A DNA stretch of 13,412 nt, taken from positions 1 through 13,412 of the forward strand of contig JAISRQ010000133.1 of the NCBI GenBank assembly GCA_031273545.1, written 5' to 3'. Below the pieces are notes generated by a model, which was not told the DNA's origin, made no database searches, and was given only the letters and a program-made list of their open reading frames with translations. A program made the position numbers and the translations under genes. Positions within the stretch are counted from its first letter, which is position 1. Every line of letters begins with the position of its first letter. Positions 1-4,719 of the stretch are shown in pieces. This DNA comes from Holosporales bacterium (lineage in GTDB: Bacteria; Pseudomonadota; Alphaproteobacteria; BNTO01).

Positions 1-1
1 C

Positions 2-229
2 GAAGAGCAACCTGAAGAAAGCGAAGAAGCCTCTTATTATGATGAGGATAAAGGAAAGAAAAAAAAGAAAAAGAAAGACAAAAAGAAGAAGAAAGGTAAG
101 AAAGGCAAGAAAGGCAAGAAAGATAAGAAGAAAAAGAAAGATAAGAAGAAAAAGAAAGGCAAAAAAGATAAGAAAGGCAAGAAAGGCAAGAAAGATAAGA
201 AGAAAAAGAAAAAGGAAAAGAAGAAGTAA
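2..229 (+). CDS. 3' end of an unidentified protein with a lysine-rich tail (5' end outside window)
   Basis: Frame 2 is open from the left edge to a TAA at 227-229. It gives 75 residues, with no start inside the window. It opens with an acidic stretch (EEQPEESEEASYYDED), then about 58 residues that are almost only Lys with spaced Gly and Asp (repeats of KKGKK and KKDKK), ending EKKK. I prefer this frame over the overlapping Arg-rich frame starting at 39, because it is open to the edge and the acid-to-basic switch is typical of a disordered C-terminal tail. Such tails bind nucleic acid or acidic surfaces in many unrelated proteins, so no function can be assigned. The next gene is rodA, which often follows mrdA (PBP2), but nothing visible here supports PBP2. 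The coding strand is nearly pure purine and carries an A8 run (59-66) that could slip. Confidence 0.6.
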   Translation, partial: EEQPEESEEASYYDEDKGKKKKKKKDKKKKKGKKGKKGKKDKKKKKDKKKKKGKKDKKGKKGKKDKKKKKKEKKK

Positions 230-377
230 CGTAACCCTCGCCGAGAGGATTGTGGTATTCACGTGAAAAATTCAGCACAAAATTAGTTGTTCCTTCCATT
301 GATTTTTGCTGGGTTTTTCCCGGTGATTTGTTGTAGTCTCTCCCTAGGGGATGCTCATATCCTTTTTTTTGGGGTAT
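230..377. other. Non-coding gap after the lysine-rich gene
   Basis: No supportable ORF. A short stem, CTGGG-TTTTT-CCCGG (about 309-323), could end the upstream transcript but has no T-run after it. The palindrome CCCTAGGG lies near 343-350. A T-tract followed by GGGGTATCC (363-379) resembles the right end of the palindromic repeats described elsewhere and may be a remnant of another copy. Confidence 0.4.
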
Positions 378-470
378 CCACTTCCCAAAATATTACAGAC
401 GTTTTGGGAAAACGAGCGCCCGCTGTTTTTAGGTTTCTGGTCCGCAATCTTTTGGGGCCCCGGTAGGTAT
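378..470 (+). repeat. Palindromic interspersed repeat, copy 1 (upstream of rodA)
   Basis: An element of about 93 bp. Its left end (CCCAAAATATTACAGAC) is an imperfect reverse complement of its right end (GTCCGCAATCTTTTGGGG), followed by CCGGTAGGTATA. Inside the left half is a perfect 9-bp inverted repeat, TTCCCAAAA (382-390) with TTTTGGGAA (402-410), around an 11-nt loop. The same layout recurs twice downstream of rnpB. It ends about 20 bp before the rodA start, so it probably lies in the rodA 5' region. It is MITE-like or REP-like; no transposase is present in the window. Confidence 0.6.
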
Positions 471-489
471 AAATTGACTATAGTTCAAA

Positions 490-1656
490 ATGAAAATACA
501 ACTGCGTTGGCGTTCTAAAATATTCACAATAATAGAGCAGTTCTTTTGCTTTGACCAAATTGCAAGAATTTCGCCGTTATTTTTTTTAGTTTTATTTTCG
601 ATTGTGTTTATAAGCCTTGTGCTTTTGTATTCTGCTGGTCATGGTTTTTCGCCTTGGTGCATAAAGCAATTAATTCATTTTGCTTTAGGTTTTTCAATAA
701 TGATTCTTACTGCATCTACGCCGATTAAGATGTGGTACAGCTTGGCGTATATCATTTATTTTGTTGCCTTAGGTGCCCTTGCTTTGACTGCAATTCTGGG
801 CACGATAGGCATGGGAGCGCAACGCTGGTTGAAGGTGGCCTCGATCCAATTCCAGCCATCAGAATTAATGCGCATCGCACTTGTTATGGCGCTTGCTCGC
901 CGGTTTAGTGACGCGCCGCTAACAGAATCATCACAAATACGTAAGCTGTTCATTCCATTTATTCTTGTGGCTGTTCCGGTTTTTATTACAACGAAGCAAC
1001 CGGATTTGGGGACTGCATTGCTGTTGCTTGCCGGAAGCGGAGTCTTGTTTTTCTTTGCAGGAATGCGTATGCGAATCGTCGCAGTGGTCCTATCTGGCTT
1101 TTTCGCGAGCCTTCCCATTTTGTGGCAATTCTTACACGATTACCAAAAAAATAGGATTTTTACCTTTTTAAACCCAGAAAAAGACCCATTAGGGAACGGG
1201 TATCATATTATTCAATCAAAGATAGCGATTGGCTCAGGAGGGTTCTGGGGAAAAGGATTCATGAAAGGCACTCAAGGCGCGCTTGACTTTCTTCCGGAGA
1301 AGCATACGGATTTTATATTTACATTACTTAGCGAAGAGTTTGGGTTTATTGGGATTACACTTTTAGTCGGATTATATGTTGTTCTTATCTTTTTCAACTT
1401 TTTATTGTCTATATCTTTGAAGGATGAATTTGCTCGACTATTAATTACTGGGATGACTATATCGTTTTCGTTATACGCAATTATAAATATTGCTATGGTG
1501 GTTGGGTTATTACCTGTTGTGGGAATTCCTTTGCCGTTAGTTTCGTATGGTGGAACGTCTCTTGTAACCTTATTGATTAGTCAAGGGTTGATTTTATCAG
1601 CAGCGTTTTACCGCACGAAAAAGCGCAATGTCGATATATTTTTATCAAAAACGTGA
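490..1656 (+). CDS. rodA: RodA, SEDS-family peptidoglycan glycosyltransferase (elongasome)
   Basis: An integral membrane enzyme that polymerises lipid II into glycan strands during lateral wall growth, working with class B PBP2 and MreB/C/D. The 388 residues match the usual length. Hydrophobic segments begin near residues 28, 57 and 81, with more through the C-terminal half. RodA hallmarks are GAQRWL (109-114), QPSEL (122-126), KQPDLGTA (169-176), NPEKDPLG (228-235) and QSKIAIGSGG (242-251). PEKHTDF (269-275) carries the conserved Asp274, which matches the essential SEDS aspartate, and GIPLPLVSYGGTS lies at 345-357. The wording of these motifs fits RodA better than FtsW. The start at 490 is the first ATG of the frame, but it has only a weak ribosome-binding site. 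mrdA is not visible beside it. rnpB follows 46 bp after the stop. Confidence 0.95.
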   Translation: MKIQLRWRSKIFTIIEQFFCFDQIARISPLFFLVLFSIVFISLVLLYSAGHGFSPWCIKQLIHFALGFSIMILTASTPIKMWYSLAYIIYFVALGALALTAILGTIGMGAQRWLKVASIQFQPSELMRIALVMALARRFSDAPLTESSQIRKLFIPFILVAVPVFITTKQPDLGTALLLLAGSGVLFFFAGMRMRIVAVVLSGFFASLPILWQFLHDYQKNRIFTFLNPEKDPLGNGYHIIQSKIAIGSGGFWGKGFMKGTQGALDFLPEKHTDFIFTLLSEEFGFIGITLLVGLYVVLIFFNFLLSISLKDEFARLLITGMTISFSLYAIINIAMVVGLLPVVGIPLPLVSYGGTSLVTLLISQGLILSAAFYRTKKRNVDIFLSKT

Positions 1657-1664
1657 TACAGATA

Positions 1665-1695
1665 TTGACGTAGGGCATATAAATAAGCGTATACT
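1665..1695 (+). promoter_or_regulatory. Sigma-70-type promoter of rnpB
   Basis: TTGACG (1665-1670) and TATACT (1690-1695) are separated by 19 bp, slightly longer than the ideal 17. Counting about seven bases on from the -10 puts transcription start at 1702-1703, which is the predicted 5' end of the mature RNase P RNA. The promoter begins nine bases after the rodA stop codon. Confidence 0.7.
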
Positions 1696-1702
1696 CCGTT
1701 GT

Positions 1703-2101
1703 ATGAAGGGTCGTGTAGCTGCTGTGATTAATGATCATAGAGGAAAGTCCGGGCTCCACACAAACGTAGTGCCGGATAACGTCCGGCGAGGGGCGAGTCA
1801 TTAGGCGCGAGTCTTTGGCGCGAATCTTAGGGAAAGTGCAACAGAAAATATACCGCTGGGAATTTTTTTCAGTAAGGGTGAAAAGGGGCGGTAAGAGCGC
1901 ACCGCATTTGTGGTAACACAGGTGGCATTGTAAACCCCACTAGGAGCAAGGCCGAATAGAGGTCCGTTTTCGTAAGAAAGAGCGTGTTTGTCGCTTTGAG
2001 ATCCGGGTTGGCTGCTTGAGCGTATTGGTAACAATAGGCCTAGATGAATAGCTACAGAGGGATGAGAATCCTAGACAGAACCCGGCTTATAGACCCTTCA
2101 T
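1703..2101 (+). ncRNA. rnpB: RNase P RNA (bacterial type A), catalytic RNA for tRNA 5' maturation
   Basis: This ribozyme removes 5' leaders from pre-tRNAs together with the RnpA protein. The universally conserved blocks are present in order: AGAGGAAAGTCCGGGCTCC (1739-1757), GGAAAGTGCAACAGAAA (1831-1847), GGTAAGAGCGCACCG (1890-1904) and ACAGAACCCGGCTTATAG (2075-2092). The ends pair: ATGAAGGGTC (1703-1712) with GACCCTTCAT (2092-2101), which sets the P1 helix and the boundaries. The length of about 399 nt is normal. A near-perfect 13-nt tandem duplication, GGCGCGAGTCTT / GGCGCGAATCTT (1804-1828), lies between the first two conserved blocks. The two antisense ORFs that overlap it are not genes. 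No clear terminator follows. Confidence 0.97.
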
Positions 2102-2161
2102 GAGGCGGCCCTGGGTATTCCTTTGAAACATCTTACTTATCTTTGTTTTAGGCGTTACATT

Positions 2162-2240
2162 CCAACATCCCAAAAAATTACGGACTGTTTCTCTTAATGA
2201 ACGCTTGCGATCTTTATTTTTTTGGGGGACCTGGGTATAA
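2162..2240 (+). repeat. Palindromic interspersed repeat, copy 2 (after rnpB)
   Basis: The left end (CATCCCAAAAAATTACGGACTG) closely matches copy 1 (CTTCCCAAAATATTACAGACG). The right end (TTGCGATCTTTA, a T-run, then GGGGGACCTGGGTATAA) is a diverged version of the family right end. The middle has lost the proximal TTTTGGG arm seen in copies 1 and 3. It overlaps the start of copy 3 by a few bases at GTATAA, so the two form a head-to-tail pair. Confidence 0.5.
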
Positions 2241-2328
2241 TCCCCAAAAGATTGCAGGTTTTTTGGGTCTGTAAAATGCTTACTATTTTTACCTTCTTTC
2301 GCACAATCTTTGGGGGCCTAGGTATATA
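2235..2328 (+). repeat. Palindromic interspersed repeat, copy 3 (abuts the LRR gene)
   Basis: The left end CCCCAAAAGATTGC is the exact reverse complement of the right-end core of copy 1 (GCAATCTTTTGGGG). Its own right end, GCACAATCTTTGGGGGCCTAGG, forms the imperfect terminal inverted repeat. The internal CCCAAAA (2243-2249), 11 nt, TTTTGGG (2261-2267) reproduces copy 1 with the same loop length. The element stops a base or two before the minus-strand LRR stop codon (2330-2332), so it may supply that gene's 3' hairpin. Confidence 0.6.
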
Positions 2329-2329
2329 T

Positions 2330-3544
2330 TTATTTTTCGAAAATTAACTTATCATCATTACAGTTGATTCTAAATACGTTGCGACATCTCATTTTGTTTA
2401 CTACTGTAACACCTGCGGGCGCGAATATTTTCGTTAGGCTTGGGCAACCTATAAGTGCGCGAAAGTCTATAGAGATAGGTTCGCAACTTTCGAACGTAAT
2501 GGACTGCAAATTCTTGCAAAGAGCGAAACAATGCCTAGGTAAGGACGTTACGCTTGCAGGGAAGGTTATCTGGGTTAATTTGTCACAATAGGCAAAGGCC
2601 ATCTGTCCTATCTTTTTGAGCTTACTGTTTGGAGCAAAGGTTACGTGCTCTAGTTCTTTACACTGGCCGAAGCAACGCTCGCCAATTTCTTCAACATTAG
2701 AAGGGATGTTTATTTGACCTAAGTTACAGTTCCAAAAAGCTCCTTCATCGATGAACTTGAGTCGGCTATCCTCTCCAAATGTAATCTTTTCTAATCCGCT
2801 CCATGAAAAGCAGCCGAGTCCAAGCCTTTTGGCTCCGTTAGGAATATCTACACTCTTTAAATTCGGACATTTGAAAAAGGCGTAGTCCGATATAACTAGG
2901 CTATGTATCGTTTTGAATTCGACATGTTCTAATTTTTCACATTCGCTAAAACAGTATGCGCGCAGAATTTGTACGAACTTGGGGATGCATATCTCTTTTA
3001 GCTCAGTGCATTTTCTAAATTCACTCACATTTATACTTGTAATATTACTTCCTTCTTCGAATATAATTTCTCTTAGATTGTGACAACCAGAAAAACAGCC
3101 ATGGTCTATTAGTCTTACGCTAGCAGGAATACGTATTTTTGATATTTGAGTATTACAAAAAGTAAAGCGTTCGATCTTCGTCAATTTACTACCTGACTCA
3201 AACATGATGATGGCCCTTGGTAGACTAGGGTCGTCGTTTGTTATAGTTGTGACCGAACTTGGAATGAGAATATTTACTTCGCTTACAGTGCGATGGTAGT
3301 TTCTCTCAAATGTCAAATCTGTGACAGTTAATTCTTCTCCCTCTATGTCTACGTGATTTTCCGGGCGTGTGTCGGACCTTTCGCCTCTAAAGACTAGTGC
3401 GTGTGCACAACCTTCCCCTATTTTAGTGTACTGTATTCCACCTAGTATAATCGTTTTCCTAGCGTCCTGATTGGCGTGTGTATGTTGATTTAAACATGTT
3501 GCAGCAAGAATGCATGTCCTGATGAGTAAATTTCCTAATTTCAT
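2330..3544 (-). CDS. Secreted BspA-type leucine-rich-repeat protein, possible host-interaction factor
   Basis: A 404-residue protein. The N-terminus is a short signal-peptide-like stretch (MKLGNLLIRT, then a modest hydrophobic core), with likely cleavage after HTHA near residue 24. From about 120 to 380 run eleven LRR_5/BspA-type units of about 22-25 residues, each built on a (C/A)F..C..L..I pattern followed by IP..V..I. Examples are GCFSGCHNLREI, YCFSECEKLEHV and RCFGQCKELEHV. The Cys-rich repeats suggest a folded extracellular solenoid. This family mediates adhesion in some bacteria and protists and is expanded in amoeba-associated bacteria; a host-facing role here is inferred. The start at 3544 has AAGAGG nine bases upstream. 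The gene is AT-richer than the ribosomal genes and points the other way, which fits horizontal gain. A TAGAAT -10 candidate on the minus strand (3756-3761) next to a CtrA-type box could drive it. Confidence 0.85.
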   Translation of the reverse strand: MKLGNLLIRTCILAATCLNQHTHANQDARKTIILGGIQYTKIGEGCAHALVFRGERSDTRPENHVDIEGEELTVTDLTFERNYHRTVSEVNILIPSSVTTITNDDPSLPRAIIMFESGSKLTKIERFTFCNTQISKIRIPASVRLIDHGCFSGCHNLREIIFEEGSNITSINVSEFRKCTELKEICIPKFVQILRAYCFSECEKLEHVEFKTIHSLVISDYAFFKCPNLKSVDIPNGAKRLGLGCFSWSGLEKITFGEDSRLKFIDEGAFWNCNLGQINIPSNVEEIGERCFGQCKELEHVTFAPNSKLKKIGQMAFAYCDKLTQITFPASVTSLPRHCFALCKNLQSITFESCEPISIDFRALIGCPSLTKIFAPAGVTVVNKMRCRNVFRINCNDDKLIFEK

Positions 3545-3672
3545 AATTAAAAACCTCTTAATGTTAGTAACGCATCTCTCTTTTAGTATAATGGGTATGA
3601 AAAGTCCACCTGTGTTTTGAACTTAGGTCTTGCGTGAGCTGATGTGTTGGGGGGCAAGGATGAGTAGGGTGG

Positions 3673-3757
3673 TCACTAAAAAAGAGCCGAATGGTCGCCA
3701 AGATGAGCCGAACGACAGCTAATAAAAGGAGGCCGCACCCCACCACCACCCTTAAAT
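3673..3757 (-). repeat. Left, inverted block of degenerate CGGCT repeats
   Basis: Read on the minus strand, this block contains a GGGTGGTGGTGGGG stretch and then short units with cores TTCGGCTCATCTTGG and TTCGGCTCTTTTTT, spaced about 21 bp apart. These resemble the TTCGGCTTATTGTGG core of the right-hand array in inverse orientation. The G-rich lead-in matches GGTGGATGGTTGGGGTGG (3849-3866) on the other side of the AT-rich centre. The short ORF across it (3564-3749, minus) has no family features and is not called. Confidence 0.4.
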
Positions 3758-3761
3758 TCTA
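3756..3761 (-). promoter_or_regulatory. Candidate -10 element (TAGAAT) facing the LRR gene
   Basis: The minus-strand hexamer TAGAAT differs from TATAAT at one base. The CtrA-type box at 3773-3787 falls over the region where its -35 would lie, a usual layout for CtrA-activated promoters. It would leave a leader of about 200 nt before the LRR start. No -35 consensus is present. Confidence 0.3.
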
Positions 3762-3772
3762 TCAGAAAAACG

Positions 3773-3787
3773 TTAAGGAATCGTTAA
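3773..3787. promoter_or_regulatory. CtrA-type box 1 with an internal GANTC site
   Basis: An exact TTAA-N7-TTAA, with half-sites at 3773-3776 and 3784-3787. The spacer contains GAATC (3778-3782), the GANTC target of the alphaproteobacterial cell-cycle methyltransferase CcrM. The match is to the known consensus only; binding is inferred. Confidence 0.55.
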
Positions 3788-3811
3788 TAGCAAATTTACT
3801 GTTTTTTAGCA

Positions 3812-3826
3812 TTAACTTTATGTTAA
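3812..3826. promoter_or_regulatory. CtrA-type box 2
   Basis: A second exact TTAA-N7-TTAA, with half-sites at 3812-3815 and 3823-3826, extended as TTAAC at the left half. Its centre is about 39 bp from that of box 1, within an AT-rich stretch (3751-3845). A weak TAGGAT-like -10 follows near 3837-3842, so it could also serve a rightward promoter into the repeat array. Confidence 0.5.
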
Positions 3827-3866
3827 ACTCTCCGTGTTAGGATAAAAGGTGGATGGTTGGGGTGGA

Positions 3867-4076
3867 GCTTTTTTCCTCGGCTTATTGTGTGTGTGGAATC
3901 CTCTTTCTTAGGCTTATTGTGGATGATTGAGGTTAAACCTCTTCTTTCGGCTTATTGTGGTGTGTGTGGCGCTTTTTCTCCGGTTCGTGGATGGTCTGTT
4001 GTGGAATCCTCTTTCTTCGGCTTGTTGTGGATGGTTTGTGTGACGTCTCTTTCCCGGGCTTATTCGTGGTGCGTCG
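3867..4076 (+). repeat. Tandem array of about six degenerate 34-38 bp units
   Basis: Units start near 3867, 3898, 3936, 3970, 4006 and 4043; a decayed seventh follows. The shared core is CTCTTTCTTCGGCTTATTGTGG followed by ATGGTTTGTGTGGA or shorter variants (written here in two parts). The second and fifth units are nearly identical over about 37 bp (3892-3928 and 4000-4036). Units abut directly with no unique spacers, so this is not CRISPR. ORFs on both strands cross the array but simply echo the repeat, with no plausible start signal. Several units carry GTGGATGA/G, similar to the reverse of a DnaA box, and two carry GAATC. Confidence 0.65.
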
Positions 4077-4093
4077 CCTTTGCGGCCTATACG

Positions 4094-4152
4094 GGTGGCT
4101 AATTTGCTTCGGCAGTTCACCAGAGCCTCAGATAAATCATGAACTAGCCACC
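4094..4152 (+). other. Structured hairpin region upstream of the rplK promoter
   Basis: GGTGGCTA (4094-4101) pairs perfectly with TAGCCACC (4145-4152). Inside, AGTTC (4114-4118) can pair with GAACT (4141-4145), and TGC-TTCG-GCA (4105-4114) makes a stable TTCG tetraloop; the latter two compete for a base. There is no T-run behind it, so a terminator is uncertain. It could be a 3' end of a transcript from the repeat array or a small structured RNA. Confidence 0.35.
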
Positions 4153-4172
4153 ACCAAAATAAACGGGGGTTG

Positions 4173-4201
4173 TTGTACATTCCATATTTCTCATGTATAA
4201 T
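4173..4201 (+). promoter_or_regulatory. Main sigma-70 promoter of the rplK-rpoC operon
   Basis: TTGTAC (4173-4178) and a perfect TATAAT (4196-4201) are separated by exactly 17 bp. Transcription should start near 4208, giving an rplK leader of about 65 nt. This is the best promoter in the window and fits a highly expressed ribosomal operon. Confidence 0.85.
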
Positions 4202-4214
4202 CAAACATTATTGC

Positions 4215-4237
4215 GTGGGAGAGTTGCCAGCTCACAC
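4215..4237 (+). promoter_or_regulatory. rplK leader hairpin, possible L1 autoregulatory site
   Basis: GTGGGAG (4215-4221) can pair with CTCACAC (4231-4237) with one mismatch around a 9-nt loop. L1 is known to repress its own operon by binding a 23S-like site near the rplK start in several bacteria. I cannot confirm the specific L1 loop signature here, so only the hairpin is seen. Confidence 0.3.
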
Positions 4238-4272
4238 CACGGACTCTGTTTTGGCATTAGCTAGGAGGAATC

Positions 4273-4719
4273 ATGGCACCAAAAAGCAAGAAAGTAACAG
4301 GCTTAGTAAAGTTACAAGTAGCTGCAGGGAAGGCGAACCCTTCTCCTCCAATCGGAACCGTACTTGGTCCGCGTGGAATAAATATAATGGAGTTTTGTAA
4401 AGCGTTCAACGCTCAAACTCAACAGATCGAACCAGGAACCCCTATTCCTGTAGTAATCACCATTTACTCGGATAAAAGCTTTACTTTTATAATGAAATCC
4501 CCCCCAAATACGTTTTTCTTGAAAAAAGCGGCTGGGATAACCAAAGGATCCTCTACGACAGGTCGTGGGGGCTTTGTTGGCAAGTTGACCATGGATCAGG
4601 TTCGTGAGATTGCCCAAAAGAAGATGCAGGATCTAAACGCCAATGACATCGATGCTGCGTGTCGCATGTTAGTCGGGTCTGCGCGTTCTATCGGAATTCA
4701 AGTGGAGGGGGAAATATGA
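4273..4719 (+). CDS. rplK: 50S ribosomal protein L11
   Basis: L11 binds the GTPase-associated centre of 23S rRNA, helps elongation factors and is needed for RelA-type stringent sensing. The 148 residues have both domains. The N-terminal part contains KLQVAAGKANPSPPIG (13-28) and INIMEFCKAFN (36-46). The C-terminal RNA-binding part contains KKAAGITKGSS and ends with ACRMLVGSARSIGIQV. ATG at 4273 is preceded by GGAGG (4263-4267), six bases away. The loop usually reading GPALGQ(R/Q)G here reads GTVLGPRG (28-35), changing a conserved Pro to Thr and Gln to Pro in the factor/thiostrepton contact region. The TGA stop overlaps the rplA start as ATGA. Confidence 0.97.
   Translation: MAPKSKKVTGLVKLQVAAGKANPSPPIGTVLGPRGINIMEFCKAFNAQTQQIEPGTPIPVVITIYSDKSFTFIMKSPPNTFFLKKAAGITKGSSTTGRGGFVGKLTMDQVREIAQKKMQDLNANDIDAACRMLVGSARSIGIQVEGEI

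Noticed and set aside
39..266. Arg/Lys-rich 75-residue ORF in frame 3
   Set aside because: It is a frame-shifted echo of the purine-rich lysine tail. Frame 2 is open from the window edge and has a natural acidic-to-basic composition. Kept only as a slippage possibility.
536..565. Possible rifampicin-resistance changes in RpoB (coordinates given as residues)
   Set aside because: Positions equal to E. coli D516, H526, S531 and L533 are wild type.
756..1118. 120-residue minus-strand ORF inside rodA
   Set aside because: Antisense shadow; rodA motifs cover the whole region in the plus frame.
1577..2034. Two minus-strand ORFs (1577-1801 and 1801-2034)
   Set aside because: They run antisense to the end of rodA and to rnpB, whose conserved blocks explain the sequence; no family likeness.
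2364..2591. 75-residue plus-strand ORF inside the LRR gene
   Set aside because: Antisense shadow of a clear LRR coding frame.
3581..3592. TATAAT/TATACT overlapping on both strands before the LRR gene
   Set aside because: Good -10 shape, but no -35 at a usable distance on either strand, so not called as a promoter.
3564..3749. 61-residue minus-strand ORF upstream of the LRR gene
   Set aside because: It lies in the inverted repeat block, lacks a start signal and has no recognisable features.
3867..4076. CRISPR array
   Set aside because: Units are contiguous and degenerate with no unique spacers of constant length, and no cas genes are present.
3857..4204. ORFs on both strands through the tandem array (81 and 96 residues)
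   Set aside because: The peptides only mirror the DNA repeat, low A content removes stops by chance, and neither has a clear ribosome-binding site. A coding repeat cannot be fully excluded.
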